Of a stretch of 56,394 bases of DNA, positions 9,050 through 18,546 are shown in pieces. The DNA comes from an uncultured Eubacteriales bacterium. Lineage in GTDB: Bacteria; Bacillota; Clostridia; Lachnospirales; Lachnospiraceae. Position 1 is the first letter of the stretch; each line of letters starts with the position of its first letter. The DNA lies in contig CADBUJ010000018.1 in NCBI GenBank assembly GCA_902797845.1, positions 1 through 56,394 on the forward strand, read 5' to 3'. A program made the translations under genes and the position numbers. Below the pieces are notes generated by a model. That model made no database searches, was not told where the DNA came from, and saw only the letters and a list, made by a program, of their open reading frames with translations.

Positions 9050-10678
9050 ATGGAATTATATTTGGCAAGACACGGCCAGACCGCATGGAATGCGGCAGGA
9101 AGGACCCAGGGAAATGCAGACATAGACCTTAATGCTACGGGAAGAAAGGATGCAAAGCTTCTTGGAGAGACACTTAAGGATATGGAATTCGATGCTGTTT
9201 ATTCAAGTCCTTTAAAGAGAGCCTATAATACGGCAAAGATAGCTCTTAAGGGTCGTGATATGGACATCATTATAGACGACAGAATAAGAGAAATGGGATA
9301 CGGTGTCCTGGAAGGCTCTTCTTTTAAGGAGATGCTGGATAAAAACAAGAATCCCAAACAGGGCACATATATATCAGAACCCGAAAAATATATACCTCCC
9401 GAAGGCGGAGAAAGCTTCGATGATGTGGATAAGAGAGTAGGCTCCTTTCTTTCGGAGATCGTAAGCAAGTACCCTGAGGATGCAAAAGTATTGTTGTTCG
9501 CCCATGGCGCCGTAAATATGTGCATGCTGCGCCATCTGCGGAAACAGGATGTATCAAAGATGTGGTCATCCGGCATTCAGGCCAATGGCGAGATAATGAA
9601 AATAACACTGGATAAGGATGGAAATATGACTGAGCTATTAAAAGAGAAAAATGAGATATTGATAACCTTTGCAGTTCCCTGCTATAATTCCGAAGCTTAT
9701 ATGAAGACATGTATCGACTCTCTTCTGGTGGCAGGTGCAGAGGCAGAGATCATAATAATAGACGACGGATCCACGGACCAGACAGCCGCCATAGCAGACA
9801 GCTATGCCGAAAGGTTCAAAGAGAGAGTAAAAGTCATACATCAGGAGAACAAGGGACACGGAGGTGCTGTAAATACAGGGATCCGCCATGCAAAGGGAAA
9901 ATATTTCAAGGTGGTAGATTCCGATGACTGGCTGGAAGTGGGGAGTCTTACGAGGCTTATAAATGTGCTTCGCCGTTTTGTAAAGGAAAGAAGAAGGGTG
10001 GATATGGTCATCACCAATTATGTTTACGAGCATGCCCTTGATGATGTGCCCACCAGCAAGGTCATAAGTTATACCAATTGCTTCCCTGAAGAGGAGGTCA
10101 TACCCTGGAGTAAGACAGGAAGATTCGGACAGGGACAGAATCTGCTCATGCATGCCATCTGCTACAGGACAAGGATCCTCAGGGAATCCGGCCTTATGCT
10201 TCCGGAGCATACTTTTTATGTGGATAATCTGTATGCATATATACCGCTTCCCTTTGTTAAAAGCATATATTATCTGAATGCCGATCTTTACAGATATTTC
10301 ATCGGAAGAGAGGATCAGAGCGTAAATGAAAGCGTGATGATAAAAAGAATAGATCAGCAGATACGTGTCAACAGGCTTATGGTGGAAGCTTATAAACTGC
10401 CTGATGATGTTAAGAATCCAAAATGCCGGAAATACATGGTATCTTATCTGGCCATGATAAGCCTTGTTACATCTGCCATGCTTACGATCTCAGGCACAGA
10501 GGAAAATCTGAAGAAAAGAGACGATTTCTTCAAGTGGTTCAGGGAAGAGCATCCTGAAACATATAAAGAGATCAAGGGCGTGGCCAAGGGACGTTCTGCC
10601 ACATTAAGAGGACCTTTGGGGAATACGGCCATAAGAATAGGCTATAAGATATCTCAAAAGATCTTCAAGTTCAACTGA
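9050..10678 (+). CDS. Histidine phosphatase fused to a family 2 glycosyltransferase
   Basis: One uninterrupted 542-codon frame holds two enzymes. Residues 1 to about 190 are a phosphoglycerate-mutase-like histidine phosphatase: LARHGQTAWNAAGRTQG gives the catalytic RHG, SSPLKRAYNTA follows, and FAHGAVNMCML supplies the second histidine. Residues about 200-542 are a GT-A family 2 glycosyltransferase: ITFAVPCYNSEAYMKTCIDSL, IIIDDGSTDQTA and the metal-binding VDSDDW. An internal ATG at 9626 (residue 193), preceded by AAGGATGG, would give a normal free-standing glycosyltransferase, so internal initiation is possible. The phosphatase substrate and the transferred sugar are not visible. mreB follows after 15 bases, so a role in envelope glycans is plausible. 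Confidence 0.85.
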   Translation: MELYLARHGQTAWNAAGRTQGNADIDLNATGRKDAKLLGETLKDMEFDAVYSSPLKRAYNTAKIALKGRDMDIIIDDRIREMGYGVLEGSSFKEMLDKNKNPKQGTYISEPEKYIPPEGGESFDDVDKRVGSFLSEIVSKYPEDAKVLLFAHGAVNMCMLRHLRKQDVSKMWSSGIQANGEIMKITLDKDGNMTELLKEKNEILITFAVPCYNSEAYMKTCIDSLLVAGAEAEIIIIDDGSTDQTAAIADSYAERFKERVKVIHQENKGHGGAVNTGIRHAKGKYFKVVDSDDWLEVGSLTRLINVLRRFVKERRRVDMVITNYVYEHALDDVPTSKVISYTNCFPEEEVIPWSKTGRFGQGQNLLMHAICYRTRILRESGLMLPEHTFYVDNLYAYIPLPFVKSIYYLNADLYRYFIGREDQSVNESVMIKRIDQQIRVNRLMVEAYKLPDDVKNPKCRKYMVSYLAMISLVTSAMLTISGTEENLKKRDDFFKWFREEHPETYKEIKGVAKGRSATLRGPLGNTAIRIGYKISQKIFKFN

Positions 10679-10693
10679 TAAAGGAGTTAGTTC

Positions 10694-11710
10694 ATGTTCG
10701 GTTCTGATATCGGAATAGATCTGGGAACTGCAAATGTTCTCGTATATGTAAAAGGCAAGGGCGTGGTCCTTAACGAGCCCTCGGTGGTGGCTTACGATAA
10801 GGATACAAATGAGATCAAGGCCATCGGAGAGGAGGCCCGCCTGATGATAGGCAGGGCTCCGGGAAATATAACAGCGGTCCATCCCCTGAGACAGGGAGTG
10901 ATCGCGGAATATACCGTGGCCGAAAGGATGCTGAATTATTTTATCAATAAAGCAGTGGGTATGAAGACCTTAAGGCGCCCCAGAGTATGCATAAGCGTTC
11001 CCATAAATGCCACGGAGGTCGAAAGAAAGGCTGTTTATGATGCTGCCATGGAAGCAGGCGCAAGAGATGTGCTTCTTATTGAAGAGCCTCTGGCGGCAGC
11101 CCTTGGTGCCGGCATAGACATCTCCCGACCCACAGGAAGCCTTATAGTGGATATAGGTGCAGGTACAACGGACATCGCCCTCATATCCATGGGAGAAGCC
11201 GTAAGGAGCAGGCTTGTAAAGGTGGGAGGCCAGGATTTTGATGAAGCCATCATCAAATATATGAGGAGCTCTCATAATATGCTCGTAGGCCAGCAGACGG
11301 CGGAAAATGTAAAGATAGAGATGGGCACCTTATCCGATGATGCCGTTAACGGCAACGTATATGTCAGCGGAAGAGATGTGGTAACGGGACTTCCCAAATC
11401 GGTTGCCGTACCTGCGGCAAAGCTTCATGAAGCCTTTAAAGAGCCTGCGGATATGATACTGAGAGGCATTAAAAGGGTTCTGGAAAATGCACAGCCTGAG
11501 CTGGCTGCGGACATCGTAAAGAGAGGCATCATACTTACGGGAGGAGGCAGCAGCATGAGAGGCTTCGAGGAGCTTATTGAGGATGAGCTCCATATCCGTA
11601 CCACAACTGTGGATCATCCCATGGCGGTTGTTGCCATAGGTGCCGGAAGATACGGAGAATTTATGGAGAATGTCAGTCCCGACGGAAGATATTCTCAAAA
11701 CGGGAAATAA
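10694..11710 (+). CDS. mreB: Rod-shape protein MreB/Mbl (bacterial actin)
   Basis: This 338-residue actin homologue forms membrane-associated filaments that guide cell-wall elongation. Visible landmarks are the phosphate-1 loop GIDLGTANVLVYVKGKG, the phosphate-2 segment LIVDIGAGTTDIALIS near residue 155, and the adenosine motif RGIILTGGGSSMRGFEELI near residue 280. A clear AAGGAG ribosome site lies upstream. No mreC or mreD follows, so it may be the stand-alone Mbl/MreBH-type paralogue common in clostridia. It is likely cotranscribed with the fused phosphatase-glycosyltransferase. Confidence 0.93.
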   Translation: MFGSDIGIDLGTANVLVYVKGKGVVLNEPSVVAYDKDTNEIKAIGEEARLMIGRAPGNITAVHPLRQGVIAEYTVAERMLNYFINKAVGMKTLRRPRVCISVPINATEVERKAVYDAAMEAGARDVLLIEEPLAAALGAGIDISRPTGSLIVDIGAGTTDIALISMGEAVRSRLVKVGGQDFDEAIIKYMRSSHNMLVGQQTAENVKIEMGTLSDDAVNGNVYVSGRDVVTGLPKSVAVPAAKLHEAFKEPADMILRGIKRVLENAQPELAADIVKRGIILTGGGSSMRGFEELIEDELHIRTTTVDHPMAVVAIGAGRYGEFMENVSPDGRYSQNGK

Positions 11711-11713
11711 TAA

Positions 11714-11735
11714 AAGGACCGGGAGACCGGTCCTT
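11714..11735 (+). terminator. Hairpin between mreB and recD2, possible weak terminator
   Basis: A perfect 9-base-pair stem, AAGGACCGG and CCGGTCCTT, is closed by a GAGA tetraloop four bases after the mreB stop. No T-run follows on the plus strand, so it may act as an attenuator or mRNA 3'-end stabiliser rather than a full terminator. Confidence 0.45.
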
Positions 11736-11781
11736 AAAACTATATGAAAAGCAGGAAAAAACTGCTCCTGGAGGCCATGGG

Positions 11782-13989
11782 TTGGAGATCGTAAAAGGAA
11801 TGGTGGAAAGCATCATTTTCCGGAATGATGAAAATTATTATACGGTGCTGGAGCTTGCATCAAAGGGAGAGACTACCGTATGCGTAGGTATTTTTCCCAG
11901 GATAAGTGAAGGGGATTTTATAAGTGTGACCGGTGAATATGTGGAGCATCCGGTCTATGGCATGCAGCTTAAGAGCAAAAGCTTTTCCATTGATGTTCCC
12001 GAGGACAGCGAAGCCATGGAAAGATACCTTTCCAGCGGATCCATTAAAGGCATTGGGCCCACCATGGCGGCCAGGATAGTAAAGACCTTCGGCGATGATA
12101 CTTTCAGGATAATAGAAGAGGAGCCCGAAAGGCTGGCGGAGATAAAGGGCATAAGCGACAGGATAGCAAGAAACATCTATATCCAGTTTTACGAAAAGCA
12201 GGATATGAGAAGGGCCATGATGTTTCTTTCAGGTTACGGCATCACCCCCGTATATGCAGTAAAGATATACGAAAGATACGGTGAGGATCTTTACAGGATA
12301 ATAAAGGATGATCCCTATAAACTGGCAGATGATATTTCGGGAATAGGATTCAAGCATGCCGATGCCATAGCCATGGCTGCAGGATTCTCTCCCGAGTCCG
12401 ATTTTCGTATAAATGCAGGGCTTCTTTATGCCATGAGGCAAAAGAACGCAGAAGGGCATACATATATGCCCATGGAGGAATTAAAGGAATATGCGGCAGA
12501 GATCCTTGGCATAAGTAAGGAGGGGCTGGACAGGAATCTAGATGAACTGGCCATTTTGAGAAGGATCGTCATAAAGGAAATAAATGGGAAAAAGGTCGTA
12601 TATATCACACGATATTATTACAGAGAGGCGGAGACTGCATGGATGCTGAAGGACCTTGACAGGGCATACGCAGTGGATCCCGGGGTCCTGGAAAATCAGA
12701 TAGAAGAAACAGAGAAAAGACAAGGAATAAAGCTGGATGAGATGCAGAAGGAAGCTGTAAGATCATCTGCTGTATCAGGCATAACGATCATAACCGGAGG
12801 GCCGGGTACCGGAAAGACTACAGCCATAAATGCCATTATCTCATATTTCGGGACACTGGGGCTTAGTGTGGCTCTTGCCGCACCGACAGGCAGGGCTGCA
12901 AAAAGGATGACTGAGGCAACGGGACATGATGCCGTTACCATACACAGACTTCTCGAACTTTCAGGCGGCGTGGACCGGGAAGAAGAGGGGATCTTCGGAA
13001 GAAACAAGGATAATCCCCTTGAATATGATGTGATAATCATAGATGAAATGTCCATGGTGGATATAAATCTGATGTCTGATCTTCTTAAGGCTGTTCCGGA
13101 AGGTACAAGGATGATCCTTGCCGGTGATGAGTTCCAGCTGCCCAGCGTAGGGCCGGGTAATGTTCTTGCAGACATTATAAAGTCAGGGAAGTTCAAGGTC
13201 GTAAGGCTTAAAAAGATATTCAGACAGGCCCTCACCAGCAACATAGTAAAATATGCCCATATGATAAACGAAGGACAGCATATGGACCTTTCCGCCAAGT
13301 TTGAAGACTTTTTCCTTCTCAAAAGGTATAACGCCAGGGACATCATTGCAGTTACGGCAGCTCTCGTAAAGGATATCCTGCCGGAAAAGACAGGAATAGA
13401 CCCCATGGATATCCAGGTGATGACACCCATGAGAAAGGGCGAGCTGGGTGCCGTAAATCTTAATAAGGTGCTGCAGAATACCCTGAATCCAGGAGGACAA
13501 GGGAAAGAGGAATGGGCTCAGGGCGACAGGATATTCAGAACAGGTGACCGGGTGATGCAGATAAAAAACGATTACCAGGCCCAGTGGGAGATAGAAGGCT
13601 TATACAATATACCTACAGAGCGCGGGACAGGTGTTTTTAACGGGGATATAGGCATCATTACGGAGATAAATACCTTTGCCAGGAGCCTGTCTGTCAGGTT
13701 TGACGATAAACACAAAATAGTATATTCTTTTAATCAGCTTGAAGAGCTTGAACATGCCTATGCCATAACCATTCATAAGGCACAGGGAAGCGAGTATCCG
13801 GCTGTTGTGATCCCTCTTTTGACGGGGCCAAAGCCGCTCTTCAACAGAAATATTCTCTATACTGCCATTACAAGAGCAGTTAAATGCGTCGCTATTACAG
13901 GATCTGAAAAGACTGTAGAGTATATGATAGATACTGTCAGGGAACTTAAAAGGTATTCGTCCCTGGATCTTAGACTGGAAGAAGCTTAG
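11782..13989 (+). CDS. recD2: RecD2-type ATP-dependent DNA helicase
   Basis: At 735 residues this is the RecBC-independent RecD2, a superfamily 1B 5'-3' helicase. It has an N-terminal OB fold (to about residue 75) and helix-hairpin-helix repeats (GSIKGIGPTMAARIV, LAEIKGISD, DDISGIGFKHADAIA). The helicase core follows: Walker A GGPGTGKTT with Lys345, Walker B YDVIIIDEMSMV, motif V YAITIHKAQGSEYPAVVIPL and the final YTAITRA arginine motif. The start is TTG at 11782, set by GGAGG at 11770-11774. The nearby ATG at 11777 is out of frame. It acts in genome maintenance. Confidence 0.94.
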   Translation: MEIVKGMVESIIFRNDENYYTVLELASKGETTVCVGIFPRISEGDFISVTGEYVEHPVYGMQLKSKSFSIDVPEDSEAMERYLSSGSIKGIGPTMAARIVKTFGDDTFRIIEEEPERLAEIKGISDRIARNIYIQFYEKQDMRRAMMFLSGYGITPVYAVKIYERYGEDLYRIIKDDPYKLADDISGIGFKHADAIAMAAGFSPESDFRINAGLLYAMRQKNAEGHTYMPMEELKEYAAEILGISKEGLDRNLDELAILRRIVIKEINGKKVVYITRYYYREAETAWMLKDLDRAYAVDPGVLENQIEETEKRQGIKLDEMQKEAVRSSAVSGITIITGGPGTGKTTAINAIISYFGTLGLSVALAAPTGRAAKRMTEATGHDAVTIHRLLELSGGVDREEEGIFGRNKDNPLEYDVIIIDEMSMVDINLMSDLLKAVPEGTRMILAGDEFQLPSVGPGNVLADIIKSGKFKVVRLKKIFRQALTSNIVKYAHMINEGQHMDLSAKFEDFFLLKRYNARDIIAVTAALVKDILPEKTGIDPMDIQVMTPMRKGELGAVNLNKVLQNTLNPGGQGKEEWAQGDRIFRTGDRVMQIKNDYQAQWEIEGLYNIPTERGTGVFNGDIGIITEINTFARSLSVRFDDKHKIVYSFNQLEELEHAYAITIHKAQGSEYPAVVIPLLTGPKPLFNRNILYTAITRAVKCVAITGSEKTVEYMIDTVRELKRYSSLDLRLEEA

Positions 13990-14025
13990 GCTTGTTTCTT
14001 ATTAGATTGCAGAGAACTTAATCAT

Positions 14026-15468
14026 ATGATCAAAAAGATAATTATAGTCCTGATAAAGGCTTTTTTATTCATATCACTTGTGCTGTCCTTTCTTTTTATT
14101 ATGGGACAGGGGCTGCCTCAGCTTCTGCGTCCCTCAAGGACACTGGCGGTCACCCTTCTTATCTATGTGGTAGTGGGAGTGGCCCTGCTTAGCGTTTACG
14201 GAAGTTTCGACCTGGGAAAGAGAAAATCCAAGCCCATCATATCCTCCATAGGACTGGCTACGGTACTTACAGATATCGTTTCTTACATAGGCCTTATGAT
14301 AATGGGGACGAACGAGATCAACGGATTCCGGTTCAGGGCCGATAATCTGGGGCTTTTTCTTTTATCTGTTGCAGTCCATATAATTATAATCCTCATACTT
14401 ACATATTTCGGCAACTGGGTATATTTCAAGCTTAATGAGCCTGAAAAATGCATACTCATTACTTCCAGCATAGAGTATTTTGCCGAGGCCATCTCAGCCA
14501 TAGGTAGATTCAAAAAGCAGTTTCAGGTAATATATGTATGCGATTACAGGAACAGGGATTTTCTCGAAGAGATAATAAAATGTGATACGGTATTTCTATA
14601 CGCCGTTCCCGTAAAGGAAAGAACGGAAATAATAGAATTCTGTTACAACCACTTAAAAAACGTATATTTCAATCCGGAAGTTCCTGATATTTCGGAAATG
14701 TATGCAAAGCATGTACTCATAGACGACATTTCCTTTGTAAACGAGGCTGTAAAGAATAAAAATTTCTTTCAGAGAGTCGTTAAAAGAGGCATGGATATAG
14801 GCATATCCCTGATAGCCCTTATACTCTTAAGCCCTGTTATGCTTGTTGCCGCCATCAGGATAAAGATGGATGACGGGGGAAAAATCATCTATAAGCAAAA
14901 GAGAGCCACCATTAACGGAAACGTATTCGATGTATACAAATTCCGTACCATGAAGCCCAATGATGAAAATCATTCTGCTGTATGTGATGATGACAGGATC
15001 ACAAAAGTCGGTGCACATCTCAGGAAATACAGGATAGATGAGATACCTCAGTTCGTAAACGTTCTTAAGGGAGAAATGAGCATTGTGGGACCGAGGCCTG
15101 AGATGCTTGATAACATCTTCCAGTATGTAAAGGAATATCCCGAATTCGGATACAGGCTGAGAGTAAAGGCGGGCATCACAGGGTACGCCCAGATAGCGGG
15201 TAAATATAATACGACTCCCATGAACAAGCTTATCCTTGATATGATCTATATAGAAAGATACAGTATCTTCAGGGATATAAAGCTTATATTGCAGACGCTG
15301 GTGGTGCTTTTTAAGAAAGATTCTACAGAAGCCTTCGACGACAGTCTTTTTGCCCAGATATCAGATGATGAGCTGGAGAAATACAAGGTTTTCATAGAGA
15401 AATACTGGAAGGAGGATCTGGATCGGATAATAGAGAGCAAAGGATCCGGAAGCGATGTCCGACAATGA
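14026..15468 (+). CDS. Undecaprenyl-phosphate sugar-phosphate transferase (WbaP/EpsE-like)
   Basis: This 480-residue polyisoprenyl-phosphate hexose-1-phosphate transferase starts assembly of a lipid-linked surface polysaccharide. Four hydrophobic segments occupy about residues 5-125, a nucleotide-binding-like central region follows, and another membrane helix lies near 255-280. The C-terminal catalytic domain carries the family motifs KQKRATINGNVFDVYKFRTM, the acidic site in RIDEIPQFVNVLKGEMS, IVGPRPE and VKAGITGYAQIAGKYNT. The stop overlaps the next gene by ATGA. It leads a four-gene glycan assembly set (14,026-18,476), and nearby operons make both activated rhamnoses. Donor sugar cannot be read from sequence. 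Confidence 0.9.
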   Translation: MIKKIIIVLIKAFLFISLVLSFLFIMGQGLPQLLRPSRTLAVTLLIYVVVGVALLSVYGSFDLGKRKSKPIISSIGLATVLTDIVSYIGLMIMGTNEINGFRFRADNLGLFLLSVAVHIIIILILTYFGNWVYFKLNEPEKCILITSSIEYFAEAISAIGRFKKQFQVIYVCDYRNRDFLEEIIKCDTVFLYAVPVKERTEIIEFCYNHLKNVYFNPEVPDISEMYAKHVLIDDISFVNEAVKNKNFFQRVVKRGMDIGISLIALILLSPVMLVAAIRIKMDDGGKIIYKQKRATINGNVFDVYKFRTMKPNDENHSAVCDDDRITKVGAHLRKYRIDEIPQFVNVLKGEMSIVGPRPEMLDNIFQYVKEYPEFGYRLRVKAGITGYAQIAGKYNTTPMNKLILDMIYIERYSIFRDIKLILQTLVVLFKKDSTEAFDDSLFAQISDDELEKYKVFIEKYWKEDLDRIIESKGSGSDVRQ

Positions 15469-16217
15469 AGATAAGCGCCAGTATAGTTTCTTATAACAAC
15501 AAAGAAAAGATAGTGGAATGTATAAGATCCCTTTATGCCAACACAAAAGAGGCGGAACTGGACCTTTTTGTGATCGATAATGCATCCTCCGATGATACCG
15601 TAAAGGCAATAGAGGAAGAATTCCCGCAGGTTACTTTAATAAGAAACAGTGAAAATACAGGATTCGGAGGCGGACACAACAAAGTGATACCCTTGCTGTC
15701 TGCCAAGTATCATGCGGTGATAAATCCTGATATCAAGATCGACACCGATGTTTTAAAGAGCCTCACGGATTTCATGGAGCATCACAAGGATTGCGGTATG
15801 ATAACTCCGCGGATCCTTAACGATGACGGTACGGAGCAGTTCCTGCCCAAAAGAAGACCGAAATTCCGCTTTGTGTTCATAAGCCACCTTCCCGGCTTCA
15901 GATATCTGAGAGACAGATACACCATGAAATACCATAATTTCAGAGAGCCGGAGATAATAGAAAACTGTACGGGATGCTTTTTTGTCATAAGGAGAGCGCT
16001 GTTCGAAGGCCTGGGAGGCTTTGACGAAAGATTTTTCCTTTATTTCGAGGATGCGGATCTGGCAAGAAGGGTATCAGGATACAGGAATATATATTTTTAC
16101 CCTGATGCTTATGTTTATCACGGATGGCAGCGCGACAATGTAAAAAGCTTAAACGGAATAAAGCATTTTATCATATCCTATTTCAAATACACATTTAAGT
16201 GGCTTTGGAGGAAATAA
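15465..16217 (+). CDS. Family 2 glycosyltransferase, rhamnosyltransferase-like
   Basis: This 250-residue GT-A enzyme begins with ISASIVSYNNKEKIVECIRSL, has the nucleotide-sugar DNASSDDTV and NTGFGGGHNKV segments and NPDIKIDTDVLKSL as the DXD equivalent, and ends with the GGFDERFFLYFEDADLARR motif typical of WbbL-type rhamnosyltransferases. The start overlaps the sugar-transferase stop by four bases, indicating coupling. A dTDP-L-rhamnose or GDP-D-rhamnose donor is plausible given the adjacent biosynthesis operons, but is inferred. Confidence 0.88.
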   Translation: MKISASIVSYNNKEKIVECIRSLYANTKEAELDLFVIDNASSDDTVKAIEEEFPQVTLIRNSENTGFGGGHNKVIPLLSAKYHAVINPDIKIDTDVLKSLTDFMEHHKDCGMITPRILNDDGTEQFLPKRRPKFRFVFISHLPGFRYLRDRYTMKYHNFREPEIIENCTGCFFVIRRALFEGLGGFDERFFLYFEDADLARRVSGYRNIYFYPDAYVYHGWQRDNVKSLNGIKHFIISYFKYTFKWLWRK

Positions 16218-16218
16218 A

Positions 16219-17193
16219 TTGGTAGACATAATTCTGGCAACATATAACGGGGAAAAGTATCTGAGCAAGCTTCTTGATTCTCTGGACGACCAGACATTTC
16301 AGGATTTCAGGGTGATCATTTCCGATGACGGATCAAGTGATGATACAATAAGCATAGCCCGGGATTATATGGAAAAGAGCGAAGACGGCCGGGTGATCCT
16401 TTCCGTTAATCATCCTTATGCAAAAAGAGCTGCGGGCAATTTTATGTCGGCTCTTACCATGTCGGATGCAGATTATGTTATGTTCTGCGACCAGGATGAT
16501 GTGTGGCTTGAAACGAAGATAGAAGATACTCTGGGAAAGATGATATCCACAGAGGAAATGATAAAGGATCTGCTTGGTGAAGAAACAGCTGAAGAAATGA
16601 TGATCCCCGTGCTTGTCCATACGGATGCTTATGTTGCGGATACGGATCTGAATTGTTTGGCTGATTCCTTTATGGATTTTATGGGGCTGCCTCACGAATT
16701 AAGCTCTCCGGAATATCTGATTCAGAATAATGTGCTGGGCTGCTCATCAATGATGAACAGACAGCTTGCTGAAATGATGCAGTATGCATACGGCAGGAAG
16801 ATGGATGCGATCATGATGCATGATCACTTTGCGGCACTTATAGCGTCATTTTTCGGCGCAGTTTCTTATCTTGATAAGCCTACCCTTTATTACAGGCAGC
16901 ATGAAGACAACAGTGTGGGAGCAAGGAGCCTTAAGGGACTTGGCGGTGTACTTAATGGTATATCAAGAGGTGCAGAAGATTTCAGAGGAATGGTATACGA
17001 TTATTCCAGGCAGGCAAGGTATTTTACATATCTTTTCAATCCCTACATAACAGATGAGGGGACCATGGCGATGCTCAGGGATTTCGGGCACATAAGCTCC
17101 ATGAAAAAAACTGATCGTATAAAAGTACTTAAAAGGTACGGAATAGAAAAAAGAGGAGCCCTGAAGAAAGCAGGGCAGTATCTCTTCGTTTAG
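16219..17193 (+). CDS. Family 2 glycosyltransferase
   Basis: The 324-residue protein starts at TTG (16219), one base after the previous stop, with GGAGG at 16206-16210. The N-terminal GT-A domain shows VDIILATYNGEKYLSKLLDSL, SDDGSSDDTI and the metal-binding FCDQDDVWLETK. The remainder, with NNVLGCSSMMNR and DHFAALIASFFG, resembles alpha-L-rhamnosyltransferases of the RfbN/RgpB type. It is part of the same cotranscribed glycan assembly group. Donor and acceptor are inferred only. Confidence 0.87.
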   Translation: MVDIILATYNGEKYLSKLLDSLDDQTFQDFRVIISDDGSSDDTISIARDYMEKSEDGRVILSVNHPYAKRAAGNFMSALTMSDADYVMFCDQDDVWLETKIEDTLGKMISTEEMIKDLLGEETAEEMMIPVLVHTDAYVADTDLNCLADSFMDFMGLPHELSSPEYLIQNNVLGCSSMMNRQLAEMMQYAYGRKMDAIMMHDHFAALIASFFGAVSYLDKPTLYYRQHEDNSVGARSLKGLGGVLNGISRGAEDFRGMVYDYSRQARYFTYLFNPYITDEGTMAMLRDFGHISSMKKTDRIKVLKRYGIEKRGALKKAGQYLFV

Positions 17194-17201
17194 GAGGATA
17201 T

Positions 17202-18476
17202 ATGGGACTGGCAGGTAAAGTTTTAAGGACAGCCGGGGGAAAAATGAAGCCCGTTCTGAAAAAGGTGCTGCCCATAAAGGTTTCCAGAGCCCTTAAGCAG
17301 AAAACGATCGATGCCGGTATGGCATCACTTATAAGAGAAGGCAGAGAACATTTCAACAGGCAGGCATATCCCGACGGCATAAACGAAATAGGTCTGTTCA
17401 AGGCTCAGATGGGTCTGGGACAGGGTGCAAGGCTTTTGGGAGATGCCCTTAAGGAATGCTCTTTTCCCGTGTCTTTCCATAATTTTGTCCTTCCCAATAA
17501 TGTGATGCATGAGGAGGACACGGAATTTGATAAGGATCTTTCGGAGGAATATGCGTATAACATAAATGTGATACATGTAAATCCGGAGGAATTAAGCTAC
17601 TTATATCTGGAAGGGGACAGATCGGTCTGGAACAAAAGGTATAACATAGGATTCTGGCTGTGGGAACTGGAGAATCTGCCTCAGTCGTGGCTTAAGTACT
17701 TTTCCATGCTGGATGAGATCTGGACTCCCTCAAAATATATAACAGAAAACATACAGGCAGTAACGGATCTTCCCGTAAAGACCATACCGTATCCCGTTGG
17801 AGCGCCCTACGATGAAAGATATGACAGGAATCATTTCCATCTTCCTTCTGACAGATTCCTGTTCCTTGTGATGTACGATTCCAACAGTACCATAGAAAGA
17901 AAGAATCCTCTTGGTGCGATCAGAGCCTATAAGGCAGCATTCAAGGATGACACCAAGAATACGGGGCTTGTTATAAAGATAAATAATCCCACAAAAAAAG
18001 ATCTGACCATCCTAAAAAAAGAGGTGGCCGGTATAAGGAATGTTTATTTCATCACCAATACCATGGATAAAACAGAGGTGAACAGCCTTATAAGATGTGC
18101 GGATGTTTTCGTATCGCTTCACAGAGCAGAAGGATTCGGACTTGTGATGGCAGAGGCAATGCTCCTCGGAACGCCGTCCATAGCCACCAATTATTCTTCC
18201 AACACGGAATTTATGAACCGCCAAAGCTCATGCATGGTGGATTATAAGTACACTATGGTAAAGAAGGAAGCGTTTCCTTACAAGAGGGGAGAAAGATGGG
18301 CAGAACCGAATCTCAGGACTGCAGCCATTTATATGAGAAAGCTTGCCACCGATAAGGAGGCTTACCAGAAGAAAAGGGAGGCCGGTATCGAAAGGGGAAG
18401 AGAGCTCTTTAATACAGACCGTATCGTTAAGATGATAGAGGAAAGAGTAAAAGAGATCTACGAAGAGAATAAATAA
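17202..18476 (+). CDS. GT-B glycosyltransferase (group 1 / GT4-like)
   Basis: This 424-residue enzyme ends the glycan assembly operon. The C-terminal nucleotide-sugar half carries LVMYDSNSTIERKNPLGAIRAY, RCADVFVSLHRAEGFGLVMAEAM and GTPSIATNYSSNTEF, the arrangement of group 1 glycosyltransferases (Glu-x7-Glu-like). The middle contains GFWLWELENLPQSW and DEIWTPSKYI, typical of polysaccharide mannosyl- or glucosyltransferases of this subfamily. A strong bidirectional terminator follows at 18,494. The exact sugar is not determinable here. Confidence 0.85.
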   Translation: MGLAGKVLRTAGGKMKPVLKKVLPIKVSRALKQKTIDAGMASLIREGREHFNRQAYPDGINEIGLFKAQMGLGQGARLLGDALKECSFPVSFHNFVLPNNVMHEEDTEFDKDLSEEYAYNINVIHVNPEELSYLYLEGDRSVWNKRYNIGFWLWELENLPQSWLKYFSMLDEIWTPSKYITENIQAVTDLPVKTIPYPVGAPYDERYDRNHFHLPSDRFLFLVMYDSNSTIERKNPLGAIRAYKAAFKDDTKNTGLVIKINNPTKKDLTILKKEVAGIRNVYFITNTMDKTEVNSLIRCADVFVSLHRAEGFGLVMAEAMLLGTPSIATNYSSNTEFMNRQSSCMVDYKYTMVKKEAFPYKRGERWAEPNLRTAAIYMRKLATDKEAYQKKREAGIERGRELFNTDRIVKMIEERVKEIYEENK

Positions 18477-18493
18477 AGCAATACGATAAAAAG

Positions 18494-18533
18494 AAAGTGC
18501 TGTGACCGTTTTACGTTGTCACAGCACTTTTTT
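18494..18533. terminator. Bidirectional terminator between convergent genes
   Basis: A perfect 13-base-pair stem, AAAGTGCTGTGAC (18494-18506) and GTCACAGCACTTT (18518-18530), with an 11-base loop has T-runs on both sides when read from either strand. It ends the plus-strand glycosyltransferase operon and the minus-strand manC-gmd-rmd-transpeptidase operon. Confidence 0.92.
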
Positions 18534-18546
18534 AATTTACAGATCT

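Noticed and set aside
8335..9123. 262-codon minus-strand frame opposite rarA
   Set aside because: No ribosome site, no recognisable domain, and the plus strand is clearly coding.
12696..13430. 244-codon minus-strand frame opposite recD2
   Set aside because: Antisense to the helicase motifs, with low-complexity Ser/Ile-rich translation typical of a shadow frame.
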